DNA from: Pisaster brevispinus
Lineage: Eukaryota > Echinodermata > Asteroidea > Forcipulatida > Asteriidae
NCBI GenBank assembly: GCA_023634235.1
Contig: JAMKCF010000003.1
Coordinates: 12,122,742-12,186,741, forward strand
Reading direction: 5' to 3'
Length of the DNA stretch: 64,000 bases
The notes under the pieces were generated by a model, which was not told where the DNA came from, searched no databases, and saw nothing but the letters and a program-made list of their open reading frames with translations. Shown here in pieces: positions 32,701 to 42,481 of this stretch (the stretch's first letter is position 1; each line of letters opens with the position of its first letter). Position numbers and translations under genes: made by a program.

Positions 32701-35281
32701 TCACACTATAAATGGTGTGCATCTGGGTGTACGCGCCTCACATAACATGCACACCGCACAGTAACACGCAGGGAACCTGACTGCTCATTTTGGGAGTGAG
32801 GGTAGTGTTCAGGCTTGTGACGCCATCTGCTATTTTAAACAATTTCTGTAGACAACTTTTTCAATTATTAATTCTGGTTGCGAAGCCAAGGATTTTCAGA
32901 AAAGAGAACTTAATCACTACACTAGCTAAGAACCCCATGGGGAGAAGACAATGAAGGAAGTTTCAGTTTTAGATGTGGGAGGAAAACCCCAGAGAATTAT
33001 CCCAGGGAAAACCCACGCAATCAAGTAGGGACTGAAAACCCAATCCACACAGTGCCACCGGTGTGGTTTGAACTGGGGTCCTGGAAGTGGAAGGCAAGAT
33101 AAGACACCATTAGACCAACCTGACAGCCCAACATCTATATCATAGATTTCCTGTCATTCTGGAGTAAGAATTCTCAAGAATAGACCCCTTGCATATGACA
33201 TCACAAGCGCGAACAGCGCCCTCACTGAGGTCAATGAAGACCTATCATTGGCTTAGAGTTGTGTGTGGCGCGTACACGGTGCACGTTTCCATTGTTTGAC
33301 ATCAGCGATGGCTGCAGATGCACGGGCTCTAGATACCAAATGCTCTGGCATCATTCTGCCACAATCTCAAAGTAAAACTATCATATACAACACACAGAGA
33401 TCTTGCAATGTGCTGCACAGGGTGAACGAATTAGCAACATTGAGCCATGTTTGACCCCCATGAGCAGATGCCCAGGTCCAGTGACATACGCATCTATAGG
33501 CTTCATTGTGTGAATTGAAAGGTGACTAGGAAGCTTACATTTCTGCATTTCTCTGTGGTGATATCAGCCTGGATTGTCGTAACGTGTGGGATTGGTCGAA
33601 TAGGGAACAGGTCCACGCCTACGATCAGGCTGGACATTGGCATATTCTTGGATGCTACCTGTAGCCTAAACACAAATAGGAAAAAAAAACCACAATGAAC
33701 TTTTCACTCAATCATTACCAAAACAGGTATTCCAGACATTTGGGTCAAGTTTTGACAGCTCTCTGCCACAGCTCTCTGCGGGGGAGCAATTTTTTGACTC
33801 GCCCGGCAGAATAGTAAAGGAGGGGTTTGACTCGCCTGCCGCTGTTTACACTCGCATTTGGCAACCGGGCGGCCACTAGTGGGTATGACTGCCCACCTCC
33901 CCCCACCCCCCCAAAAAAGCAATGATAAAAACAAGGTTTAGGAAATGAAGTGCTGTCCATACCATAGTCGATCAATATCAAACGAAAGGTGGAATTTGAC
34001 ATGTCTTGAACCAGCAGGGCCCAATCTCATGGCTCTGCTTACCGTAGAATTCTGCGCTTGCGATCACCATTCTCCGCTTACTGTGCAAGCGCAAAATATC
34101 TGCGCTAGCAAGCATGCTGTGTAAGCAAAGAATGCCTAGTAACGTGGAGTACGCACGCGCACAAGCAAAAATTCTCTGTTAACCCGTGAAATCCGCTTGA
34201 CGTCAGCGCGGAATTCCCTGCTTCCGTTAAGTGGCGATTCTTTGCTTACGGTAAGCAGAGCCATGACATTGGGCCCTGATGACTCTTGAATGTAGATATT
34301 AAAAGGTAGGTGCGCCGGGCAGGGAACTGTTTCTTACCATCCTCCAGGAGCAGCACACAAATCAATAAGAACGCGAGACTTTTGCAGAAACTGGAATTTA
34401 CGGTTGAGCTGAATCAACTTGAAGGCTGACCTGGCTCTGTAACCTGAAACAAATCAACCATTCAAAATATTAGTGTGTACGTAAATACTATCAAACCTGA
34501 TTCTAGGAAAACACATCAAGCCTTCTCCTTCTGTCTGATCGTTCAAGTGATTTTGAATGATGGATTTCGGAGCAGTGTGTATAATGCGTGGTGCGCAATC
34601 CTTTAATAAAATGAAAATGTTGGGCATGTTCAGATGATCTGCGCCATCAGTCAATCACGTTGCACTATGATGAGTATGATGACTGAGTAGATCTCATGAT
34701 ACTTTTGGTCGATCCCTCTACCATAGGCATCAGTCGAACACCTTTCTAATTTTAACTTTGCGACTTTGCTGGGATGGGGGCGAGTTGACTGGCATTCTTA
34801 CATTTTTAAGTATTGCATTTACGCATTGCACAACACATCATGTACTGTAGTTGCGATAATCGTAACCCTCCATCCTCCCGACGGTCGCAGACCGTCGGGA
34901 GGATGGAGGGTGGAGGGTGAAGGGTGGATGGAGGGTTACGATTATCGCAACTACACATCATGCACAACGTATAACAGACACAAGGATTTGGGGCCTTACA
35001 AAATACATTACAATACAAGTGCAACTATTTATCGGTACAATCAATTATGTTATTGTTAGTGTTACTATTAATGTAACACAATACAACACACAGACACACA
35101 TGACAGAAGTGGAACTAACTAAAGAGCAAAAAAAATTATTCACTTAAAAATTATAATAATTGTTCATCAGGAAGATTGGAAAGCCACACTTAAATTGTTT
35201 AAAATCTAACTCACCTGTTTCTTTCGCAAGATGGTAATACCTGTCCTTCCTCTGTTTACCGGTCTTCCCTTTTTTACCCAT
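23750..35281 (-). CDS. FTSJ3: pre-rRNA 2'-O-ribose methyltransferase FTSJ3/SPB1, sixteen exons
   Basis: Exons (minus strand): 35281-35215, 34443-34338, 33665-33539, 32614-32515, 31222-31004, 30500-30292, 29908-29679, 29287-29192, 28884-28743, 28444-28197, 27060-26940, 26336-26243, 26100-25729, 24983-24796, 24596-24409, 23945-23750. Phases agree and the total is 2703 nt, or 900 residues (human FTSJ3 is about 847). It starts [20 protein letters not shown]. The FtsJ domain (about 20-235) has SAM motif DLCAAPGGW (D50) and the tetrad K31, D117 (HDGAPN), K157 (VTKLFRS) and E192 (SAEIF). A central Spb1-type region follows, then long acidic Ser/Asp/Glu tracts with poly-Lys (about 350-700), then the Spb1 C-terminal domain from LDPEGLALG to a basic end (about 718-900). 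The enzyme methylates the large-subunit rRNA A-loop in nucleolar pre-60S particles. The exon-13 donor is a weak GTTGGT; the others are near consensus. Introns carry several mobile elements. Confidence 0.96.
25385..25600. mobile_element. Two family-1 tRNA-derived SINE copies, head to head
   Basis: Reverse copy at about 25410-25490: its complement reads GGACTAGATGGCTCAGTTGG followed by TAGAGTGCCGGCAC and the B box GGTTCAAATCC. A forward leader starts at about 25495 (CTGACTGGCACCCCC, then GATATTGACAAATAGGGAGA) and runs into a degenerate forward tRNA-like part (CCCAGTTGGTGGTAGTGTGC) to about 25600. In the other copies leader and tRNA part have one orientation, so this site is a nested or inverted pair. 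FTSJ3 intron 13. Confidence 0.65.
27182..27640. repeat. Tandem duplication, 233-bp unit, two copies
   Basis: AGCAAATCTTAAGCACTGAC at 27182 recurs as AGCAAATCTTAAGCACTTAC at 27415. The whole unit (GGAATTAAATTGGxAACAC, TTTCTAGCTAAAATACACAT, AATGCATAGCACAATATAAA) is repeated with few changes. FTSJ3 intron 10. Confidence 0.8.
27771..28145 (+). mobile_element. tRNA-derived SINE (family 2)
   Basis: The head GGCATGGCCGAGCAGTCTAG and TGCACCAGAC resembles a long-variable-arm (Leu/Ser-type) tRNA. It is followed by a conserved tail block CCTTTAACAAGACACTTGAC and CATAACTGCTTCTCTTCACC, and an (ATT)-rich end. The tail block recurs at 46085-46115. Such AAGACACTT blocks are typical of conserved SINE core domains; which domain class it is would need comparison. 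FTSJ3 intron 10. Confidence 0.65.
28985..29080. repeat. Copy of the CAAGGCCTCTGTTGCC repeat
   Basis: TGGCTTTACACAGGACATTGG, then CCAAGGCCTCTGTTGCC twice in direct order, then CTTGGCCTTCAAGTGCCCC. Related to 14668-14845. FTSJ3 intron 8. Confidence 0.5.
30783..30930 (-). mobile_element. tRNA-derived SINE (family 1), reverse copy
   Basis: The complement reads GGACTAGGTAGCTCAGTTGA (A box), GCCGGCACGTTAATCC (GTT in the anticodon loop, Asn-like) and GGTTCAAGTCCTGTTCTAGT (B box and acceptor 3' strand). The outward leader is GACTGGCACCC-like. FTSJ3 intron 5. Confidence 0.75.
31294..32381. mobile_element. ~1.09-kb non-autonomous DNA transposon, ACCGTAATTTTCGG ends
   Basis: The left end TACCGTAATTTTCGGATTAT, AAACCGC is matched in reverse by the right end GCGGTTT, ATAATCCGAAAATTACGGTA. 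The flanking TA may be a 2-bp target duplication, as in Tc1/mariner-like elements. Subterminal GCGGTTTATACGCCG motifs are repeated at both ends (about 31306, 31358, 32274, 32291, 32339). No transposase frame remains. FTSJ3 intron 4. Confidence 0.75.
32935..33135 (-). mobile_element. tRNA-derived SINE (family 3), reverse copy
   Basis: The complement starts with a tRNA-like head (GGCTGTCAGGTTGGTCTAAT, then a B box CCAGTTCAAACCACACC). It continues into a tail with GGGTTTTCCCTGGGATAATT and GGGGTTTTCCTCCCACAT. A forward copy of the tail (GAGGGTTTTCTCCGGGCCCT, GGTTTTCCTCCCTCC) is at 44345-44580. FTSJ3 intron 3. Confidence 0.6.
34016..34278. mobile_element. Divergent GC-richer copy of the GGGCCCAATTTCAT MITE family
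   Basis: Starts GGGCCCAATCTCATGGCTCT and ends AGAGCCATGACATTGGGCCC, with TGCTTACCGTAGAATTC mirrored by GATTCTTTGCTTACGGTAAG. Most of the interior is changed relative to other copies while the foldback is preserved. FTSJ3 intron 2. Confidence 0.7.
34843..34954. mobile_element. Nested foldback element with flanking 8-bp duplication
   Basis: Outer arms GTAGTTGCGATAATCGTAAC plus CCTCCATCC at 34847 and its exact reverse complement ending at 34954. Inside lies a second hairpin, ACCCTCCATCCTCCCGACGG, TCGCAGA, CCGTCGGGAGGATGGAGGGT. ACATCATG occurs at 34835-34842 and 34955-34962. Four extra bases (TACT) precede the left arm, so the exact end is uncertain. FTSJ3 intron 1. Confidence 0.7.
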
Positions 35282-35743
35282 TTTTGTTATAAATATTTAA
35301 AATAAAGAATCGAAAATGTCTCCACGACCACATGCACGTCGAAGCATTCTTTAAAGCCTAGGACATGTAGGATGAGATATAACACGTGTGTTGTAACGAG
35401 ATATCGAACGTCCCCGAAAGTACGTCGTAAGGTTTGTGTAAATGTGTAATTCAAAAGGGAGAACGACGATCTCATTTTATGAGAACGAAACGCTCATCGC
35501 AAAACAGTAGCGCGCCCCCATGAGGCATCGTGAATAAAAACGGGGTGGGGGGGGGGGGGAGGGCAGTATTTGTGTAGCCCGTTTCACGTGATAGCAAATA
35601 AACGTACCATTGCACGCTACGTCATTCACCGTGCATTTTTCGTTCCATTCACCGTGCATTTTTCGTTCCATCCGAGTTGTTCTATTGCACGGTGCGTACT
35701 GTGCGCGTGTCTTTGATAATGCAGCTGTACAGTTACTGCAAGC

Positions 35744-36096
35744 AAGGGCGTCGATCGCTACTGAAAAGTAGGGGGGGGGGACGGGCGAGCAAGTCTTGAC
35801 AAAATACATCTTACATAATAGTCCCAAAATACCATTCTGCGCGTGGTCCATCAGAAAAAAAATTAAAATGAAAAAAACATTTCACAGTTTGTTCGCTATT
35901 CTTTTATTTGAACAAAAATTGTAATTAAATATTAAATCAAGAAATTGTGTATATTTTTATATTTTGTTGCATATTATTTCTAATGAACAGTCAATCAAAA
36001 AGTGGGGGGGGGGACATTTGATATGCTGTCCCTTCCAGTCTAAAAAGTGAGGGGGACATGTCCCCCCCCCCCCTTCCCCACCCATCGACGCCCTTG
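35744..36096. mobile_element. hAT-like MITE with 8-bp target-site duplication
   Basis: Terminal inverted repeats CAAGGGCGTCGAT and ATCGACGCCCTTG. The flanking duplication is ACTGCAAG at 35736-35743 and 36097-36104. A C(A)-starting terminus with an 8-bp duplication is the hAT pattern. The 353-bp interior has two G/C runs and no coding capacity. It lies about 460 bp upstream of the FTSJ3 start codon. Confidence 0.85.
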
Positions 36097-36282
36097 ACTG
36101 CAAGGCACATACTACATTACAGCGCCCGCGTGTCTCAAAATAGCAGTACGCACTTAGTCACTGTTGAATCCAAACAAGCCGAACCCCCAAAAATGGGTGT
36201 AGGCCTAATGACACAATTAATTATTGTACACTTTGTTTGTTTTGACAGTTGTATCCTCCAATCAAATGACAAAGATCTACTT

Positions 36283-36470
36283 GGATGTTATATAAAACAA
36301 ATAATGAATGTTTTTCATTCGTGCAATAGTAAGAATATTTTCATTCGTTGAAAGATGGAATGTTCCACTAAACTCGGCTTCGCCTCGTTGGAACATTCCA
36401 TCTTTCAACTCATGAAAATATTCTTACCATTGCACTCATAAACATTCATTATTTATTTTGTATACTATGC
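36283..36470. mobile_element. AT-rich foldback element with ~83-bp arms
   Basis: The left arm runs from TGTTATATAAAACAAATAAT to GAAAGATGGAATGTTCCA and is matched in reverse by TGGAACATTCCATCTTTCAA through CATTCATTATTTATTTTG. The ~21-nt loop is TAAACTCGGCTTCGCCTCGT. Arms differ at several positions. Confidence 0.75.
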
Positions 36471-36477
36471 GTAGTTA

Positions 36478-36607
36478 GGCCGTGTCCGAAACGGCGACTT
36501 CGGCTACAGCTACGGCTAGATTGCGCGCGTCTGCCAGTGTTAAAGAATAGGCAGACGCGCGCGATCTAGCCGTAGCTGTAGCCGAAGTCGCCGTTTCGGA
36601 CACGGCC
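36478..36607. mobile_element. Near-perfect GC-rich hairpin MITE, TTA duplication (Harbinger-like)
   Basis: The two 58-nt arms (36478-36535 and 36550-36607) begin GGCCGTGTCCGAAACGGCGA and pair with a single mismatch; the loop is 14 nt. TTA flanks both sides (36475-36477, 36608-36610). GGC-starting ends with a 3-bp TWA duplication fit PIF/Harbinger. One mismatch in 58 suggests a recent insertion. Confidence 0.8.
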
Positions 36608-37254
36608 TTAGTTTCTGAACCCTGGCGTTGCAGGATCACGTGACACAGCAGCAGGTTTCACTTGAAAACCACCGGTCCAGGAGCATGCGCGCTCGCGGGG
36701 AAATACAAAATGGCCGGTGTAGAAAAGTCCTCGTCACCTTTTCTTTAAACAAATTAAATGTTTACAACACTCCAAGGACACAACTACAAGTTCAACTATC
36801 TACCATAAAAGCATGATATTGGTGAGTTATTACAGTTGTGATTATGATAATTTTGGTATGGTATGAATGATTTTCACCGAAAGAATTGAATGAAACGACG
36901 GGAGGGAGGAATTTGGAATTCGGTATCAGATTAACCATCCATTTGGGCATGTTGATGTATAAAATACTAATAATAGCCCCATAAATAGGGCCAATCCACT
37001 TCGTATCCATTTATTGGCCCCAGTACCATTGCAATCCTATTCTTTCGCCCTCTCAAATGTTCAATCCGCCTCGTTCTTGATCTTGAAACTTACCTATCGA
37101 ATGCTACAGTACTTATAAATGTGGCCCTAATGCTGGCATTTGTTGAAAAAACATCACACGTTTTGGGGGGAAATTATTTGATTTTCGACTCGCGATTGTG
37201 AATGGTATTACTATTATTACCATATTACTAGTTTTAATACCCCATTTTTTCATT

Positions 37255-37590
37255 TTTTGGCAAATTGGTCAAACTGTAAATCAAATGGAAGCTTGTTTCA
37301 AGACTAAAACAATGAAAGAAAAAGTAATTCAAAGTAAGCTTTAATTAAAAAGTTATAGCACTTTGAACTTGACCAAGTTCTGAACTATTCTGCCAGCAAA
37401 TGTTAGTTGTTGCCACATATAAACTCTGTTTCTTACGTTTATGATAGCAATGGGCCAAGTGAAACATCAAATGAAAGCTTGTTTCAGAAATAAAATGGTG
37501 GAAGAAAAAGTAATTCAAAGGAATTTCTATTTTAAAAGTTACAGCACTTTGAACTTGACCAATTCTGGACTATTTTCTGCTGGCACCCTG
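37255..37590. repeat. Diverged direct repeat, two ~170-bp units
   Basis: GAAGCTTGTTTCAAGACTAA / GAAAGCTTGTTTCAGAAATA, GAAAAAGTAATTCAAAG and AGCACTTTGAACTTGACCAA occur twice in the same order, then GGACTATTTTCTGCTGGCACC / GAACTATTCTGCCAGCA. It sits just outside the left end of the ~190-bp array. Confidence 0.6.
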
Positions 37591-37744
37591 GCAAATATAT
37601 TTCTTACAAGTTCAATTTTGATGGAAGTGACATAAATTACATAAACAATATAAACTTTTTTGTAAATTTTTCAGCCTTTTCATCTCATGATCTTGGCCAT
37701 GTATAATATAAGTTTCGATAAGTTAAAAATAACCATAAAATGCA

Positions 37745-39690
37745 TATGTAATAGCAATTGACTCAGCCCAACTAATTAAATATTTGCATAATGTGACCTG
37801 TATGCGAATTTACTATAACAACTACCTAATTTTCATTTGAAATGTTTTCAAAGTAAAATCATGACATCTAAAGATTTTTTTCACAGATGTATTTCTTATG
37901 CCCCAAACCATCATACCTAGGCGCCCCCAATTAATTCATCCACCAATTAACTCAACCCAACTAATTAAACATTTGCATATGTGGCCCGTATGCGAATTTA
38001 CTATATACAACTACCTAATTTTCATTTGAAATGTTTTTAAAGTAAAATTATGAAACCTTCAGATTTTTTTTCACAGATGTCTTCCTTATACCTCAAACCA
38101 TCATACCTTGGCGCCCCAAATTAATCAGTCCATTAATTAACTCAGCCCTACTAATTAAATATTTGCATAATGTGGCCCGTGTGCGAATTTACTATATAAA
38201 ACAACCTAATTTTCATTTGAAATGTTTTAAAGTAAAATCATGAAATCTTCAGATTTTTTGTTCACAGATGTCTTTCTTATACCCCAAACCATTATACCTA
38301 GGCACCCCAAATGAATTAATTTACTTATTAACTCAGCCCAACTAATTCAATGTTTGCGTATTTATGGCCCGTTTGCGAATTAACTGTACGATTTCAAGAT
38401 TAAACAGACAACTACCTAATATTCATTTGAAATGTTTTCAAAGTAAAACCATGAAATCTTTCGATTTTTTTTCCACAGATGTCTTCCTTATACCCCAAAC
38501 TACGGAAGTGTATAAAGGACATTGTTTTAAAAAAAAAGCTATTCCGCCCGGGCGGATTACTATTCCGCCCGGGCGGATTACTATTTCGCCCGGGCGGATT
38601 ACTATATCGCCCGGGTGGATTACTATTTCGCCCGGGCGGATTACTATTTCGTGTCTAAAAACCGACATAATAGCCACATGAGGGTAAGTGTCCCTTTAAA
38701 AAGAACAATCAAATGGAATCTAAGCTTACCTATTATACAGCAACACTAACACTACAGCTCCGAAGGTAGAAATGACGGCGACACAATGAAACACGTGTTT
38801 CTCTCTAGCTGCCAGGTGATTGTCTGATGTAAATTAGTAATCCGCCCGGGCGAAATAGTAATCCGCCCGGGCAAAATAGTAATCCGCCCGGGCGAAATAG
38901 TAATCCGCCCGGGCGGAATAGTTTTTTTTTTACCATGTCCTTTATACACTTCCGTACCAAACCATTAAACCTAGGCGCCCCAATTAATTCATCCACTAAT
39001 TAACTCAGCCCAACTAATTAAATATTTGCATATTGTGGCCCGATGCGAATTTACTATAAGATCAACCTAATTTTCATTTGAAATGTTTTCAAAGTAAAAT
39101 CATGAAATCTTTCGATTTTTTTTCACAGAGGTCTTCCTTATACCACAAACCTTTAAACCTGTGCGCCCAAATTCATTCATCCACTAATTAACTCAGCCCA
39201 ACTAATTAAACATTTGCATAATGTGGCCCATATGCGAATTTACTATATACAACTACCTAATTTTCATTTGAAATGTTTTCAAAGTAAAATTATGAAATCT
39301 AAAGATTTTTTTTCACAGATGTCTTCCTTATATCTCAAACCATCATACCTAGGCACCCTAAATTAATCAATCCACTGATTAGCTCAGCCCAACTAATTAA
39401 ACATTTGCAAAATGTGGCCCGTGTGCGAATTTACTATATAAAACAACCTAATTTTCATTTGAAATGTTTTCAAAGTAAAATCATGAAAACTTTGAACAGA
39501 TTTTTTTCACAGATGTCTTCCTTATACCCCAAACCATTATACCTAGGCGCCCCCAATTAATCGATCCACTATTTAATTCATCCCAACTCATTAAATATTT
39601 GCAATAGCCCGTCATCGAATTTACTAAACAAGTTCTAGATTAAACAGGCAAACCATCATGCCTTGGCGCCCCGAATAAATTCATCTACAA
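37745..39690 (+). repeat. ~190-bp tandem array, left (forward) arm of a large inverted structure
   Basis: About eight units. Each contains CCTAGGCGCCCCAATTAATT, AACTCAGCCCAACTAATTAA, ATTTGCATAATGTGGCCCGT, TGCGAATTTACTATA, CCTAATTTTCATTTGAAATG, TTTTCAAAGTAAAATCATGA and CACAGATGTCTTCCTTATAC. The GCGCC landmark falls near 37918, 38107, 38298, 38971, 39157, 39349, 39542 and 39661, i.e. 186-193 bp apart after subtracting the MITE at 38501. The same unit runs in opposite orientation at 41745-43080. Confidence 0.85.
38501..38956. mobile_element. MITE with terminal repeats built of palindromic 21-mers
   Basis: Ends TACGGAAGTGTATAAAGGAC and its exact reverse complement, followed inward by an A-run and then CCGCCCGGGCGGATTACTATT-type 21-mers: six in one orientation on the left (38541-38650) and four in the other on the right (38838-38925). 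The 6-bp CCAAAC at 38495-38500 and 38957-38962 is the target duplication; neighbouring array units show the uninterrupted site CCCCAAACCAT. The core (about 38657-38837) has no ORF. Confidence 0.85.
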
Positions 39691-40169
39691 ATGAACACTA
39701 ATGAATTAATGCTAATAATAACCCTGTTAAAAGAGAAATGAATAGAAAAACGAGAAGGAAACAGGTCGAAGCGTGTGGTTCGTCACATTTGTTGCAGAGC
39801 AGGGATGCAAATTGAAAAAAACTGAAATTGTGTAATGTTGTTTTGTGCACAGAAATGCTGTGTTACGTGTTTTTTAATTCCCTGGAATAGTTGAAGTGGC
39901 GTTATTAAATGAACATAGTCAACCCAACAAAGTCATCGGTGAACAAACAATACTAGTACTTAGGTAAAATCGACAATGATTTCGCACAAAAATGCGAATA
40001 TTTTTTGAAGACTCGCTTGTTCCTAATAACTGTACCTTCCAGGTTTTGGTTTGTAGCTTAACGTTAACACAGGATGCGAGTTTACACAATCTTATACTTT
40101 GTTTGTAGAGAGGGGTAGTGTCGCTTTTTCTGTTTTTCTGTTAGGGTTTTTATGCCTTTTGTCTTTTTC

Positions 40170-41117
40170 AGCTGTTCCGACTTACTGTTGGAACAGGTTT
40201 TGTTTTCGTCGAGATTTCTATTATTTTTATTATTATTAGCTGTTCCGACATACTGTCGGAACAGGTTTTGTTTTCGTCGAGTTTTTTCAAAGCTTATTCC
40301 TTTAAAAATTCATATCCCTAAAGTCGTATTGTTTGTGTTGTTTTGTACCTTACAGCAAATGCAACAATTTATTCAGAATGATGACCTCAGTTAGACCTTT
40401 TCTTCCGGTCCAAACAGGAAGCTCAAAACTTTAACAAATAATATCTCCTGAACCGAATGTCATAAAGTCATAACGTTTGTGTTACTTTTATGTTGAAGCT
40501 TACAACATTTTTGTCAATTTATGTACAATAATGACCTCACTTTGACCTTTACTTCCGGTCAAAACAGGAAGCTCAAAACTTTAACAGATGATTTCTTCTG
40601 AACCACATCTAATAAAGTCGTAATATTTTTGTTGTTTTGAAGCTTACAACACTTTCAACATTTTAATAAAAACAATTACCCCACTTTGACCTCTACTTCC
40701 TGTCCAAACGGGAAGGTCAAAACTAAAAATAAAAAAAATATATCGCCTGAACAAAATGCCATAAAGTTGTAATTTTTGTTGTATTGTAGCTTACAACAAT
40801 TGCAACAATTCATTTTTTTTAAAATGGTCTCATCTTGTTCTTTACTGCCGTCCAAATTGGAAGATCAAAGCCAAAAATATTTTTCCTGACCCACAAGGCA
40901 ATAAATCATAATTTGTGTGCAGTTGTGTAGCATAGGGCACATGTAACATTTTATTCAAAATCAAGACCGCACTTCAGCTTTGTGGTTTTGGATTTTTGCA
41001 CAGTTAGAGTCAAATTGGGGGTCTGTAGTAGGTTTTGAGTTATTGTCTAATTACCTCAATTTCAGGGTTAATTTCAGGGTCTGGATCATACAGTCATATC
41101 ATAAAACCGGAACAGCT
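40170..41117. mobile_element. Element with AGCTGTTCCG ends and ~135-bp internal tandem repeats
   Basis: AGCTGTTCCGACATACTGTC, GGAACAGGTTTTGTTTTCGT occurs at 40238 and, slightly changed, at 40170; CGGAACAGCT closes at 41117. Between them, about four degrading units carry ATAAAGTCGTAATxTTTGTT, GCTTACAACA, TGACCTCACTTTGACCTTTA, CTTCCGGTCAAAACAGGAAG and TCCTGAACC. It occupies the spacer of the inverted 190-bp arrays. Single-element status is inference from the ends. Confidence 0.55.
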
Positions 41118-41744
41118 TTGTGTTTGTTCACAAACACCTATGTATAGTTATTTTTATTTTACTTGATTTATTTATTACATTTTTGGCCTCTGCTACGTGG
41201 TTGATCCAAGTTTTATGGGGTGTTTTGTAGACTGCAGTGATTTTTACAATTTTATTGATGTATTAAAATATTCTTGATTACTCAAGTACCTTTTTATGTT
41301 AACAGACCCTGTATTTGGTTCCTGTGATAAAACAGCTACAGCTCATTTTAATATTGCCTAAATTACGGTCACTTTTCTAATTTTCTGTACATTTGTATTA
41401 TTATAAATTGTGTTTAAATTAGCTTTATCCCCGTGAACCGCCTTGAGCATCTTTTTATGCTGACTCTGGCGCTATATTTGATTCCATATTACCTCCCTTC
41501 AGTGGGTGGTTTTGTTTTGTGTGTGCATTAAGATTTCTGTGCGTAAGTGATTGCTTGTAGTGACTCTAATCATCATTTTGGCATGAGATAGCAAGCATGG
41601 GGCCAACGTACGTTCTGATTTTCTCCCACAAGGTTTTGAGTTTTCGTTACCCGGCTTCTATCCTGATTAGTTCTTTTCAAGTGATCCGGAATTTCATTGT
41701 TTACACCTCTTTAGTCCTCGGGTGTATTCATTCAACACGGGCCA

Positions 41745-42277
41745 CATTATGCAAATATTTAATAAGTTGGGCTGAGCTAATTGATGAGCTGATTAATTTG
41801 GGGCGCCTAGGTATGATGGTTTGAGGTATAAGGAAGACATCTGTGAAAAATAAATTCTTCAGATTTCATGATTATACTTTGAAAACATTTCAAATAAAAA
41901 TTAGGTTGTTTTATATAGTAAATTCGCATACGGGCCACATTATGCAAATATTTAATTAGTTGGGCTGATTTAATTAATGGACTGATTAATTTGGGGCGCC
42001 TAGGTATGATGGTTTCAGGTATAAGGAAGAAATCTGTGAAAAAAAATCTTTAGATTTCATGATTCTACTTTGAAAACATTTCAAATGAAAATTAGGTAGT
42101 TGTATAATTATAGTAAATTCGCATACGGGCCACATTATGCAAATGTTTAATTAGTTGGGCTGATTTTACTTTGAAACATTTCAAATGAAAATTAGGTAGT
42201 TGTCTGTTTAATCTTGCACTCAGCGGCGGATACAGGGGGCGTGGGGGGCGCATGCCCCCCCCCCCCCTTTTGCTTGG

Positions 42278-42310
<33 letters not shown>

Positions 42311-42449
42311 GGGAAAAAAAACTCAAGGGGAAAAATAAGGGAGAGACAAAATTAAAGACATAGGCCTTACCTGGTTTTTTTTAAAGCTACTAATATTCCA
42401 TACCTCGTACACTTTTTTTCACCATTTTGTTGCTTGGTAAATTTTCACG

Positions 42450-42481
<32 letters not shown>

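Noticed and set aside
35477..35851. 124-codon open frame on the minus strand upstream of FTSJ3
   Set aside because: It runs across the hAT-like MITE end, G-runs and a 22-bp duplication (CATTCACCGTGCATTTTTCG), so it is a chance frame.
38541..38650. CRISPR-like array of 21-mers
   Set aside because: There are no unique spacers; the units are contiguous palindromes and the array is mirrored 190 bp away as part of a MITE terminus in a eukaryotic genome.
40152..40394. 80-codon open frame
   Set aside because: It lies over the duplicated AGCTGTTCCG terminus and simple T-rich sequence; hydrophobic low-complexity translation, no splice or family support.
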